Assembly: GCA_963854565.1 (NCBI GenBank)
Contig: CAWKZT010000028.1
Coordinates: 1 to 17,868 of the forward strand
Origin: CAWKZT01 sp963854565
GTDB lineage: Bacteria; Actinomycetota; Acidimicrobiia; Acidimicrobiales; JAHEJN01
Reading direction: 5' to 3'
Length of the DNA: 17,868 nt
This document shows positions 1 through 7,276 of this stretch, one piece after another. A program made the position numbers and the translations under genes. Below the pieces are notes generated by a model that was not told where the DNA came from, did not search any database, and saw only the letters and a program-made list of their open reading frames with translations. The first letter of the stretch is position 1. Each line of letters starts with the position of its first letter.

Positions 1-2
1 GC

Positions 3-926
3 GTCCCGGTCACGTTGGGCTCCAAGCCGAAGGTTCCGGCGTTCGATTTGCTGGAACTACCTCGTCCGCCGTCTACCGCCCCCTGGGCGTACGTCAAGAT
101 CGCCGAGGGTTGTGATCGGGCCTGTGGTTTCTGTGCCATCCCCACGTTTCGGGGCCCACAACGATCTCGAACCATTGATTCCATCCTTCGAGAGGTCGAC
201 GAGTTAGAAGCGCGGGAGATTGTGCTGGTTGCGCAAGATCTAGCGGCCTACGGTCGAGATCAGGGGGTAGGCGATCGGTCAATTGTGCCCCTCGTCGACC
301 AGGTAGCCCAACGGGTTGATCGAGTTCGTTTGCTGTATCTGTACCCCAGTGATCTCAACGAGACCTTGATCGATTCCATTTGCCGCACCGGAGTCCCGTA
401 TTTTGACCTTTCGTTGCAACACGTGTCTGCCCCGCTGATGCGACGCATGAAACGGTGGGGAAATGGCGCCAAATTCCTCGAACGTATCGAACGGATTCGC
501 AGCCTGGAGCCCGATGCTGCGTTCCGATCCAACTTCATTGTGGGGTATCCCGGCGAGACCGAAGCCGACCACGATGCACTGCTCGAATTTGTTGAGCAGG
601 CCCAACTCGACTGGTGCGGTTTCTTCGCGTACTCAGCCGAGGAGGGCACCTTTGCCTACGATTTGGGCGGGCAAGTCGATCGCGATTTGGCTGTGGAACG
701 GCTCTATGAGCTCAACGCTATGCAGGACACCATTACCGCACTGAAGCGCGATGCACTTGTTGGTTCATCGGTCGAGGTGCTCGTTGATTCACAGGGTACG
801 GGACGTTCGTTTCGCGAAGCTCCCGAGATTGATGGAATCATCACCGTCCCGACCGAAATTCCCGTCGGCGACATCGTGCAGTTAACCATTACTGGTTCGC
901 TCGGACCAGACTTAGAGGCGTCGTGA
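3..926 (+). CDS. rimO: Ribosomal protein uS12 methylthiotransferase RimO (5'-truncated by the window)
   Basis: This is the C-terminal part (about 307 residues) of a radical-SAM methylthiotransferase. RimO adds a methylthio group to an aspartate of ribosomal protein S12, using two [4Fe-4S] clusters and S-adenosylmethionine. The radical-SAM motif C-x3-C-x2-C (CDRACGFC) lies about 36 residues into the visible part, followed by PTFRG. The segment EIVLVAQDLAAYGRD is typical of RimO rather than MiaB. A TRAM-like beta domain forms the last 55 or so residues. RimO is usually about 430-450 residues, so the N-terminal MTTase domain lies upstream of base 1. The frame is open from base 3, and the TTG at 15 is not taken as the start. 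The stop overlaps the pgsA start by four bases (GTGA), so the two genes are probably cotranscribed and translationally coupled. Confidence 0.93.
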   Translation, partial: VPVTLGSKPKVPAFDLLELPRPPSTAPWAYVKIAEGCDRACGFCAIPTFRGPQRSRTIDSILREVDELEAREIVLVAQDLAAYGRDQGVGDRSIVPLVDQVAQRVDRVRLLYLYPSDLNETLIDSICRTGVPYFDLSLQHVSAPLMRRMKRWGNGAKFLERIERIRSLEPDAAFRSNFIVGYPGETEADHDALLEFVEQAQLDWCGFFAYSAEEGTFAYDLGGQVDRDLAVERLYELNAMQDTITALKRDALVGSSVEVLVDSQGTGRSFREAPEIDGIITVPTEIPVGDIVQLTITGSLGPDLEAS

Positions 927-1504
927 GCGAGCAATCGATGTATCCGCTTAACGGCGTGTTGTCTCCCGCCAACGCGATTACGTCGCTTCGCCTCGTGGGC
1001 GCGCCCTTTTTGTATTGGGCTGTACTCGCCAGTCGTGACGATTTGGGGACGTCATGGATCGCCTTTGTTCTCGGATTCGCTCTCGCCGTAACTGACTATC
1101 TCGACGGCCCCGTGGCCCGTCGCAGCAAGTCGGTCAGTCGTGGGGGAGCGTTCCTCGATCCATTGGCCGACAAATTTGTCGTAATTGGTGTGGCGCTTTG
1201 CCTTGTCAGTGTCGACCGACTTCATTGGATTCCTGTCGCCATCGTCATTATTCGTGAGGTCGGGATCAGTTTGCTGCGGATTTACTGGGCGAAGCATGGG
1301 TTATCGATGCCGGCGCGCCGTTCGGCGAAGCACAAGGCCACGGTGCAGGGAGCGGCTCTGCTGCTGGCCGTAATGCCGACGATGAAGCCGCACGGCGAGT
1401 TCGTGCACGGATTTTGGTGGGCGGCGGTACTCATCACTTTGATTTCGGGTTACCAGTACATCGTCGACGGATCAGCCGCCACTCGCCCCATAGGCAATCG
1501 ATAA
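923..1504 (+). CDS. pgsA: CDP-diacylglycerol--glycerol-3-phosphate 3-phosphatidyltransferase-like protein
   Basis: This is a 193-residue integral membrane enzyme of the CDP-alcohol phosphatidyltransferase family. PgsA makes phosphatidylglycerol phosphate from CDP-diacylglycerol and glycerol 3-phosphate at the cytoplasmic membrane. The signature D-x2-DG-x2-AR-x8-G-x3-D-x3-D is complete: D58, D61-G62, A65-R66, G75, D79, D83. Several hydrophobic segments surround it, and an early SPANAITSLRL segment is typical of the family. The start is GTG at 923, overlapping the rimO stop, which fits the length and N-terminus. Order rimO-pgsA-cinA is a known actinobacterial arrangement and favours PgsA over other members such as phosphatidylinositol phosphate synthase. 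The substrate assignment rests on family and context. Confidence 0.87.
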   Translation: MSEQSMYPLNGVLSPANAITSLRLVGAPFLYWAVLASRDDLGTSWIAFVLGFALAVTDYLDGPVARRSKSVSRGGAFLDPLADKFVVIGVALCLVSVDRLHWIPVAIVIIREVGISLLRIYWAKHGLSMPARRSAKHKATVQGAALLLAVMPTMKPHGEFVHGFWWAAVLITLISGYQYIVDGSAATRPIGNR

Positions 1505-1583
1505 GTTTCCAAGAGGGTCTGGCCTGCGAACGCTCTGTAGGGCTCGTCTGAGATGCCGGTTCGGATTGACTGTGGGGTGGTTG

Positions 1584-1589
1584 TAGGGT
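1584..1589 (+). promoter_or_regulatory. -10-like hexamer placed for a leaderless cinA mRNA
   Basis: TAGGGT fits TANNNT and ends 6 bases before the cinA ATG, so a transcript would begin at or next to the start codon. No Shine-Dalgarno sequence or clear -35 box is visible. The same arrangement recurs at other genes in the window. Confidence 0.4.
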
Positions 1590-1595
1590 CGCGAC

Positions 1596-2867
1596 ATGAT
1601 TTGTGAAGTAGTAGCTGTGGGATCCGAACTGCTCTTGGGGCAAATTGTCGACACCAACTCTGCTTGGTTAGGCGAGCAGTTGGCCTTAGCGGGGATCGAT
1701 TCATTCTTTCAAACCAAAGTCGGTGACAACCCCGAGCGCATTCGCTCTGCTATTGAGCTAGCGCTCAGTCGCTCGGATGCCGTTATTTGCTGCGGAGGGC
1801 TTGGTCCAACTCAGGACGACATAACCCGTGACATAATCGCTCAAATCATGGGTGTGCCACTCGTGAGAGACGACGAAATCGTCAACAAGATTCGCGGCAT
1901 GTTTGGTCGACGTGGACGCGATATGCCCGAAAATAATCTCCGGCAGGCTGACGTCCCCGTAGGAGCATGGGTCAATCCCGTCCAACCAGGAACTGCGCCG
2001 GGTTTGATTTGTCCAATTGGCGACGTTAAAACCGGCCAAGTGATTTATGCCGTACCTGGAGTGCCATGGGAAATGATGGCAATGTTCAACGGCGGGATAT
2101 TGCCCGATATCGCTGAACGCGCTGGGGTTAGTGCCGTGATCAAGAGTCGCACGTTGCGCACATGGGGAATGTCGGAGTCCGGCTTGGCCGAGGTTCTGGC
2201 TGACGAGATTGACCGGCTAGACGAAGCCGGCGGTGTGACGTTGGCTTTTTTGGCTAGTGGGTGGGAGGGGTTGAAGGTTCGCCTCACCGCCAAGGCCGAC
2301 ACCGACGCGGCAGTAGCAACGTTGTTGGCAGAGGAAGAAGCTGTCGTGCGTCAGATCATCGGCGATCGCCTGATATTTGGCATCGACGACGAGACGATGG
2401 AATCTGCTGTCCTGGACTTGTGCAAGGTCCAGGGTCGCACGTTGGCGACAGCTGAGAGTCTCACGGGTGGGCTGATTGCTTCCCGGCTCACGGGTATCGC
2501 TGGTGCTAGCGCGGTGTTCCGTGGTTCGGTGGTGCCTTACGCCAGTGACGTGAAATACGACGTACTTGGTGTGCCCGATGGCCCGGTCGTTTCGGAGGAG
2601 GCCGTGCGAGCGATGGCGGTCGGGGTGTGTGAATTGTTGAAGACGGATTGTTCGCTGGCGGTCACTGGTGTAGCTGGCCCCGATCCTCAGGAAGGAATCG
2701 ACCCCGGCACAGTGTGGATGGCGACGTGTATCGACGGAGAGGTCGAATCCTTTATGGTGAATTGGCCGTTTGATCGTCGTCGAGTTCGCGAATTCACGAC
2801 GATCACGAGTCTCAACGCTCTACGCCTTCGGTTGCTCGGTGACCCGGGTCTGGCCACTGGTTTTTGA
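1596..2867 (+). CDS. cinA: CinA family protein: MoaB/Mog-like domain plus PncC-type nicotinamide-nucleotide amidohydrolase domain
   Basis: At 423 residues this is a full-length two-domain CinA. The N-terminal COG1058 domain has AVGSELLLGQIVDTNS at the start, GGLGPTQDD near residue 68 and PGVPWEM near residue 155. The C-terminal domain of about 160 residues carries AESLTGGLIASRLT (catalytic serine region) and AVTGVAGPDPQEG followed by PGTVW, the hallmarks of the PncC nicotinamide mononucleotide deamidase. Characterised relatives recycle pyridine nucleotides, with an ADP-ribose pyrophosphatase activity in the N-terminal domain of some. The historical link to competence is indirect. The gene follows pgsA after 91 bases. 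In many Actinobacteria a clgR regulator follows cinA, but here an unrelated gene does, one base after the stop. Confidence 0.93.
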   Translation: MICEVVAVGSELLLGQIVDTNSAWLGEQLALAGIDSFFQTKVGDNPERIRSAIELALSRSDAVICCGGLGPTQDDITRDIIAQIMGVPLVRDDEIVNKIRGMFGRRGRDMPENNLRQADVPVGAWVNPVQPGTAPGLICPIGDVKTGQVIYAVPGVPWEMMAMFNGGILPDIAERAGVSAVIKSRTLRTWGMSESGLAEVLADEIDRLDEAGGVTLAFLASGWEGLKVRLTAKADTDAAVATLLAEEEAVVRQIIGDRLIFGIDDETMESAVLDLCKVQGRTLATAESLTGGLIASRLTGIAGASAVFRGSVVPYASDVKYDVLGVPDGPVVSEEAVRAMAVGVCELLKTDCSLAVTGVAGPDPQEGIDPGTVWMATCIDGEVESFMVNWPFDRRRVREFTTITSLNALRLRLLGDPGLATGF

Positions 2868-2868
2868 C

Positions 2869-3441
2869 ATGCATCCGATCGAACATCTTCGTTGGCTGGC
2901 ACGGGTGGACGACATCTCCCAGGCCCGCCTGGTCACAGAAACTGCTGACGCACTGTGGCCCTTTGCGGCCGAGGCGAATGCGCTTCTTATCTCGTGCCGA
3001 TCATTGCTTAATCGACAGCCGACTTCTGGACCGTTGGTCTGGTTAGCGGCCCATATGTTGACGTCTACGGACCCTCGCAAAGCAGCCAATGATTGTGTCC
3101 AAGCAATGGCGACTGATCAGATGAACGAACGGGCCCACTATTTGGTCGGTGAGATGATTGAAGCTGGCCAGGCAGTCGACGCCGTTGTTGAGGTGCTAGC
3201 CGTAGGACCAGACAAGGTGTTGGTCGGCGGCGATGAGGTTCTAATGATGGGGTCAGAGGTTACTGCGGTTGCCATTGGGGCCCCCGGTGTGGAGATGCCG
3301 GTGCAAATGTGGAACGGGTTGCTCGCCCGAGCCGGGGCGCACGGGCGCCATGGAGCGCACATTGTTGACCGCGATCGGTTTGCGGCGATCTTGCTGCCCG
3401 AAGGGGTATCAGGCTGCCCGCTGACTCCGGAGCTCTACTGA
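2869..3441 (+). CDS. Hypothetical protein, 190 residues, downstream of cinA
   Basis: I do not recognise this family. The start is set at ATG 2869, one base after the cinA stop. An in-frame extension to 2770 would lie inside cinA and is rejected. The first 100 or so residues look alpha-helical (alternating Ala, Leu and charged residues). The second half is beta-rich, with VDAVVEVLAVGPDKVLVGG and later HGAHIVDRDRFAAILLP. There is no signal peptide or membrane segment, so it should be cytoplasmic. The segment DKVLVGGDEVLMMGSEV faintly recalls the VGAD-x5-G region of the eIF2B/methylthioribose-1-phosphate isomerase fold, but this is too weak to name it. The tight spacing to cinA argues for cotranscription. 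Confidence 0.72.
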   Translation: MHPIEHLRWLARVDDISQARLVTETADALWPFAAEANALLISCRSLLNRQPTSGPLVWLAAHMLTSTDPRKAANDCVQAMATDQMNERAHYLVGEMIEAGQAVDAVVEVLAVGPDKVLVGGDEVLMMGSEVTAVAIGAPGVEMPVQMWNGLLARAGAHGRHGAHIVDRDRFAAILLPEGVSGCPLTPELY

Positions 3442-3530
3442 TTTTTTGCGGTTAATTCTTGGTCCTAGGTTGGGTAGATTTGGCGTTCGGTCCCACCTAA
3501 ATGCTCGGTGTATCTGCTAAGACATAGGTG

Positions 3531-4775
3531 ATGGGTCGACGTTTGTTCATGGCGGGTGCGGGGCTTGCGGTGGTGGTTTTCATGTTGCTTTTTGCGCTGG
3601 ACCGCCCAACGGTTGACGAGGCGATACTTGTCCAGACGTCACCAGTTTCGACATCCACGCCGGCTGCGGAATCCACTTCGTTCCCCACGGCGACAGCCAC
3701 GCCTACGGTCGTTCCCACTCCAACCGAGATTCCTTTGCGCTCTATTACGTTGTCTTTCACGGGTGAGTTGTTGTCCCACGGTGGAATAATCGAACAAGCT
3801 CGAAGCAACGGCACGCCAGACACCTCCGATTACGACTACACGCCGATGTTTGCGGCTGTGGCCCCATTAATTTCGGTGGCCGATTTGGCATTGTGTCACC
3901 AAGAAACACCGATCAGTTCCTCCAACACTGCTCTTAGTGGCTACCCCGTATTTAATGCCCCGCGCGAGATAGCCGACGGGATTGCTGCTGCCGGATGGGA
4001 CGGGTGCTCTGTTTCGTCCAACCATGCAATTGACAAAGGGTTTCAGGGCGTTACTGAGACCCTTGATGAGTTTGATCGTGTTGGTATAGGCCACACCGGC
4101 ACGGCACGTTCTGAGGAGGAGCGGGCTAATCCGCCGATCTATGAGATTGGTGGTATCGCCGTTGGTCACATGTCGTGGACCTATGGGACAAATGGGATTC
4201 CGATCCCGTCATCTGCCCCGTACTCCGTCAACGTGACTGGTGTTGAAGCCATCAAGGTTGAGGCAGCCGGTCTTCGGGCTAGAGGAGCCGAGTGGATTGT
4301 TCTTAGTGTGCAGTGGGGCAACGAGTATCAACGGTCGCCGAGCGCAACGCAGAGTGACCAGGCGCGCGAGTTGTTGGCATCGCCGGACATCGATTTAATT
4401 ATTGGCGCTCATGTGCATGTGGTGCAACCGGCCGAAGTGATCGATGGTGAACTTGTGTTGTACGGGTTGGGGAACTTCCTATCGAATCAGTCCCCCCAAA
4501 GCTGCAACTCGTGCCCACCTGGGTCACAAGATGGCATGATTTTCACGGTCACTGTCGAGGAGGCGCTTGATGGCTCCCTGGCGACCACCCATGCTCAGGT
4601 GACGCCAACGTTTGTTGATCGGTCGATCTACGAGATCATTCCGATTGCTCAACGTTTAGCCGACCCAGATGCGGCGTTGGCCGAGTCCCTGCGTGCATCC
4701 TGGGCCCGCACTAATGAAGCGGTGTACCTATTGGGTGTCGACCCCACGTTGGTAGGAATTGATCCGATTCCTTAG
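3531..4775 (+). CDS. CapA-like (PGA_cap) metallophosphoesterase-fold protein, membrane anchored
   Basis: This is a 414-residue protein of the CapA/PgsA-poly-gamma-glutamate family. Residues 6-23 form a hydrophobic signal-anchor. Residues 35-69 are a Ser/Thr/Pro-rich linker, so the catalytic domain probably faces the outside. The domain begins near residue 71 and shows FTGELLSH, CHQETPIS, VSSNHAIDKG (H165, D168) and GAHVHVVQP (H284, H286), all expected of the calcineurin-like fold. The usual GD near the domain start is GE here (E79). A CNSC pair (C315, C318) sits near the C-terminal part. No capsule or polyglutamate ligase genes flank it, so a role in poly-gamma-glutamate synthesis cannot be assumed. 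The start is ATG 3531, with TAAGAC 7 bases upstream; GTG 3528 is the alternative. Confidence 0.85.
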   Translation: MGRRLFMAGAGLAVVVFMLLFALDRPTVDEAILVQTSPVSTSTPAAESTSFPTATATPTVVPTPTEIPLRSITLSFTGELLSHGGIIEQARSNGTPDTSDYDYTPMFAAVAPLISVADLALCHQETPISSSNTALSGYPVFNAPREIADGIAAAGWDGCSVSSNHAIDKGFQGVTETLDEFDRVGIGHTGTARSEEERANPPIYEIGGIAVGHMSWTYGTNGIPIPSSAPYSVNVTGVEAIKVEAAGLRARGAEWIVLSVQWGNEYQRSPSATQSDQARELLASPDIDLIIGAHVHVVQPAEVIDGELVLYGLGNFLSNQSPQSCNSCPPGSQDGMIFTVTVEEALDGSLATTHAQVTPTFVDRSIYEIIPIAQRLADPDAALAESLRASWARTNEAVYLLGVDPTLVGIDPIP

Positions 4776-4791
4776 TGGTAGGGCAGTCTGA

Positions 4792-5079
4792 CTAGGAAGA
4801 TCGAACTTCGGCCAGGCGTTGAGCTTGTTTGATTTGGCGGCGAACTAACAAAACGATGATGGTTAGACCAATAAGTAGGATTGCCAACAACGTAAGTTGT
4901 TGCCAGCCACCGGGGTCGCCAGGTGTTTGTGGACCAACACCCTCACTGGGATCGCGGATGATGCCAGCTCCACGCGGTGGGCGGACCTCGACCGGGGAGT
5001 GGTCAGTCTGTGCCACCGCAACGGTAGGAGACAGGACCAGTGCAATGGAGGTGAGGGCGGCAACGGGAAGGGTTCGCAT
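4792..5079 (-). CDS. Small secreted/membrane protein of unknown function
   Basis: This encodes 95 residues. It starts with a clear signal peptide (MRTLPVAALTSIALVLSP, probable cleavage after AVAQ near residue 24). A Pro/Gly-rich extracytoplasmic stretch of about 35 residues follows, then one transmembrane helix (LTLLAILLIGLTIIVLLV, about residues 63-80) and a short basic tail beginning RRQIKQAQR. The predicted topology is outside loop, one membrane pass, cytoplasmic tail. A TAGGG element directly precedes the ATG at 5079. The gene is convergent with the CapA-like gene, with 16 bases between the two stops. I recognise no family, and a role at the cell envelope is inferred from topology only. 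Confidence 0.78.
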   Translation of the reverse strand: MRTLPVAALTSIALVLSPTVAVAQTDHSPVEVRPPRGAGIIRDPSEGVGPQTPGDPGGWQQLTLLAILLIGLTIIVLLVRRQIKQAQRLAEVRSS

Positions 5080-5216
5080 CCCTACTAAGGGTAGCGCACG
5101 ACCTTTTAATACTTGAGGGTGTGGGCCGCTGCTTGAGCTTCCGTGGTGTCAAAGATGGATCGCTTGGGGCGTAGTGAGATTTGTCACATTCTCTTTTATT
5201 TACTCGCGCCGAGAAC

Positions 5217-5222
5217 TAACTT
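5217..5222 (+). promoter_or_regulatory. -10-like hexamer before the MBL-fold gene at 5229
   Basis: TAACTT (TANNNT) ends 6 bases before the ATG at 5229, consistent with a leaderless transcript. There is no Shine-Dalgarno sequence. The upstream 5080-5216 stretch holds a TTGTCA at 5181, too far away to act as its -35 box. Confidence 0.4.
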
Positions 5223-5228
5223 CGAGCG

Positions 5229-6113
5229 ATGGGGGAAACCGAGTTACGTGTGAGATTCTTCGGCGTACGTGGTTCGACGCCGTGTTCGGCCCCTGATCAG
5301 AATCGTTACGGTGGCGCGACGTCGTGCGTTGTTGTTGAACCCACGGGGGCCGATCCTATTATTTTGGATGCTGGGACAGGCATTCGCCGGTACGGACTCG
5401 AGGTCATTGACCAGGAACCCGACGGGTACCGAGCCTCGATTCTGCTATCGCACTTGCATTGGGACCACATTCAAGGGATGCCGTTCTTCTCGCCGCTTCA
5501 TGTGGAGGGAACTGAGATCAACCTCTATGGCCCGGGCGACTGCGGGAAGGGCTTCAAGAAGCTGGTTCACAAGCTCATGCGGCCACCCTTTTTTCCTATC
5601 ACCCCTAGCGAGGTGAAGGCTTCGCTGAAGCTTCATCAGCTTGATGTCGGCGATCTTTCAATCGGAGACACGAAGGTACGCACCCGACACATTCCCCACA
5701 CCGGGTGCACGAACGGTTATCGAATCGATCATCATGGTGTTTCTATTGCTTTTGTACCCGATCATCAACAGCCGGTGGATCGGCCAACGTTTGTCGACGA
5801 GCAGGTGCTCGATCTGTGCGACGGCGTCGACTTGCTCATTCATGATGCTCAATTTACCGAGGACGAGTTTGCTGCTCGCGATGATTGGGGGCACTGCACC
5901 GCTGCCTACGCCTTGGAGGTTGCCCGCCAATCTGGTGCCAGGTCACTTGCGTTGTTTCACCATGACCCCTTTCACAACGACATCCAGGTAGACGAGATAC
6001 TGGCTGCGACCCAAGCTTCATCGCCCTCTGGGTTGCAAGTATTCGCCGCGGCGAGTGGACTAGACATCGATCTGTCGGTGAACGCAGAGCCGGCAATCTT
6101 TGGAGATAGCTAG
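5229..6113 (+). CDS. MBL-fold metallo-hydrolase (cyclic-phosphate phosphodiesterase-like)
   Basis: This is a 294-residue metallo-beta-lactamase-fold hydrolase, predicted cytoplasmic. The N-terminal FFGVRGSTPCS and the early LDAGTGIRRYG are typical of a subgroup often annotated as phosphoribosyl 1,2-cyclic phosphate phosphodiesterase or cyclic-nucleotide phosphodiesterase-like. The metal-binding motif is SHLHWDH (H75, H77, D79, H80), with further candidate ligands H147, D206 (IHDAQF), H222 and H245 (FHHDP). All expected ligands appear present, so it should be a dinuclear metal hydrolase. The substrate cannot be read from sequence. It lies alone, 70 bases upstream of the flavin reductase gene. 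Confidence 0.85.
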   Translation: MGETELRVRFFGVRGSTPCSAPDQNRYGGATSCVVVEPTGADPIILDAGTGIRRYGLEVIDQEPDGYRASILLSHLHWDHIQGMPFFSPLHVEGTEINLYGPGDCGKGFKKLVHKLMRPPFFPITPSEVKASLKLHQLDVGDLSIGDTKVRTRHIPHTGCTNGYRIDHHGVSIAFVPDHQQPVDRPTFVDEQVLDLCDGVDLLIHDAQFTEDEFAARDDWGHCTAAYALEVARQSGARSLALFHHDPFHNDIQVDEILAATQASSPSGLQVFAAASGLDIDLSVNAEPAIFGDS

Positions 6114-6121
6114 CTTCTCCA

Positions 6122-6172
6122 TCGGCGACGGCAGTACTATCTGGTCGGTCGGTCCAAGGGGATCGTCGCCGA
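6122..6172. repeat. 9-bp perfect inverted repeat with 33-base spacer upstream of the flavin reductase gene
   Basis: TCGGCGACG at 6122-6130 is the exact reverse complement of CGTCGCCGA at 6164-6172. The right arm abuts and slightly overlaps the Shine-Dalgarno stretch GAAAGAGG (6171-6178). It could form a long-stem RNA hairpin next to the ribosome binding site, or act as a protein-binding operator. Confidence 0.55.
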
Positions 6173-6183
6173 AAGAGGCCGCA

Positions 6184-6675
6184 ATGTCTGACAGTTTTGA
6201 TTCTGGTGAATTTCGCAAAGTCATGGGTCACTATCCCACCGGCGTCACCCTCGTTACCTCCACTGATGGCGATGGTCGCAGCGGTGCGGTGATGGGCTCG
6301 TTCGGTTCGGTCTCGCTGGATCCGCCGCTCGTGATGTTCATGCCGACGCGCGATTCGGAGAGTTGGCAGCGCATGGAAACGTCCGGTGTATTCACCGTTA
6401 ACGTCTTGCGCGATGAGCATGTAGGCCTATGCAATGCCTTCTTCCAGAAAGATGTCACCTGCTGGGATCAAGGTAAATGGACCGAAGGTGTCAACGGGGC
6501 CCCCGTGCTTGATGATGCGCTTTGTGCGGTCGAATGCGAGATCGAAAGTGTGACCGATGCTGGCGACCACATAATTGTGCTTGGTCGGGTAGTGGGAATC
6601 AGCGCTACCGATGACGAAGATGCTAATGCGTTGTTGTTCTTCAAGGGTGGCTACGGCCACTTCGAAAGTATCTAA
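6184..6675 (+). CDS. Flavin reductase domain protein (FMN-binding split barrel)
   Basis: This 163-residue protein belongs to the flavin reductase family (RutF/HpaC-like), which uses NAD(P)H to supply reduced flavin to a partner monooxygenase or binds flavin itself. Typical features are FRKVMGHYPTGVTLVTS at residues 9-25, a GSFGSVSLDPPLVMF segment, FTVNVLRDEH, and a C-terminal GGYGHF. The start is ATG 6184, because GAAAGAGG (6171-6178) sits five bases upstream. The longer in-frame reading from 6100 would overlap the preceding gene and has no homologous-looking residues. No monooxygenase gene is adjacent, so the partner is unknown. The next gene begins two bases after the stop, so the pair is probably cotranscribed. 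Confidence 0.88.
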   Translation: MSDSFDSGEFRKVMGHYPTGVTLVTSTDGDGRSGAVMGSFGSVSLDPPLVMFMPTRDSESWQRMETSGVFTVNVLRDEHVGLCNAFFQKDVTCWDQGKWTEGVNGAPVLDDALCAVECEIESVTDAGDHIIVLGRVVGISATDDEDANALLFFKGGYGHFESI

Positions 6676-6677
6676 CG

Positions 6678-7196
6678 ATGCCGGTTTACGCGCTAGGTGA
6701 CCAAGTTCCGCAGATTGACCCGTCGGCCTTCATCCACCCTGAAGCGGTAATTATTGGTGATGTCCGTATCGGTGCGGGCTCGTCGGTGTGGGCTTGTGCG
6801 GTCATCCGTGGCGACGATGGCCCAATTCATGTTGGTTCTGGTTCATCAATCCAAGATGGAGCGGTGCTGCACACCACGGCCTTTTCGCCGACGACCGTGG
6901 GCGATGGCTGCACGATCGGCCATTTGGCTCATCTCGAAGGGTGTGTGATCAAAGATGGCGGGCTCGTCGGCTCGGGAGCAATCGTGCTGCACGAGGCAGT
7001 CGTTGGTGAGTTTGCGTTGGTCGCGGCGGGTGCGGTCGTGCTGGGCAAAACTGAGATTCCCCCGGGGGCACTAGCTGTCGGAACCCCGGCCCGGATTAAG
7101 TTAGACGCCGCCAACCGAGAAATGATCGAGATGGGGGCGCAGTTCTATGTCGAACGGGCCGTGCTTTACAAGGAAGGCCTTCGGCGCATCGACTAG
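6678..7196 (+). CDS. Gamma-carbonic-anhydrase-like hexapeptide-repeat protein
   Basis: This is a 172-residue left-handed beta-helix protein of the gamma carbonic anhydrase/PaaY/YrdA group. Hexapeptide repeats run from about residue 19 to 135 (IHPEAVIIGDVRIGAGSSVW and onward), followed by a C-terminal helix. Typical motifs are VIRGDDGPIHVG and GAVLHTT with H65. In the next motif the sequence is IGHLAHLEGC. H82 matches the second zinc ligand, but the position expected for the third His (five residues later) is E87, with H85 at an unusual place. Active carbonic anhydrases use three His from a trimer interface, so this protein may bind metal differently or lack activity. It may be cotranscribed with the flavin reductase gene, two bases upstream. 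Confidence 0.85.
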   Translation: MPVYALGDQVPQIDPSAFIHPEAVIIGDVRIGAGSSVWACAVIRGDDGPIHVGSGSSIQDGAVLHTTAFSPTTVGDGCTIGHLAHLEGCVIKDGGLVGSGAIVLHEAVVGEFALVAAGAVVLGKTEIPPGALAVGTPARIKLDAANREMIEMGAQFYVERAVLYKEGLRRID

Positions 7197-7220
7197 AGCG
7201 CCTCGGTGGCGAAGTACAGA

Positions 7221-7226
7221 TAAGAT
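7221..7226 (+). promoter_or_regulatory. Possible -10 element of the sufB operon
   Basis: TAAGAT lies about 50 bases before the sufB ATG, in the 80-base gap after the gamma-CA-like gene. No good -35 box stands at the right distance. The gene also has a proper Shine-Dalgarno AGGAG at 7265-7269, so unlike several neighbours it is expected to have a leader. No sufR-type regulator gene precedes it. Confidence 0.3.
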
Positions 7227-7276
7227 ACAAGTAGTGATGGTTCGGAATTGACGCCGAGCACTACAGGAGCCCCACC

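Noticed and set aside
2770..2868. N-terminal extension of the 190-residue gene into cinA
   Set aside because: It would overlap cinA by almost 100 bases with low-complexity Arg/Ser-rich residues; ATG 2869 directly follows the cinA stop.
6100..6183. Longer start for the flavin reductase
   Set aside because: ATG 6184 has a good Shine-Dalgarno site and matches the family N-terminus; the extension covers the inverted repeat.
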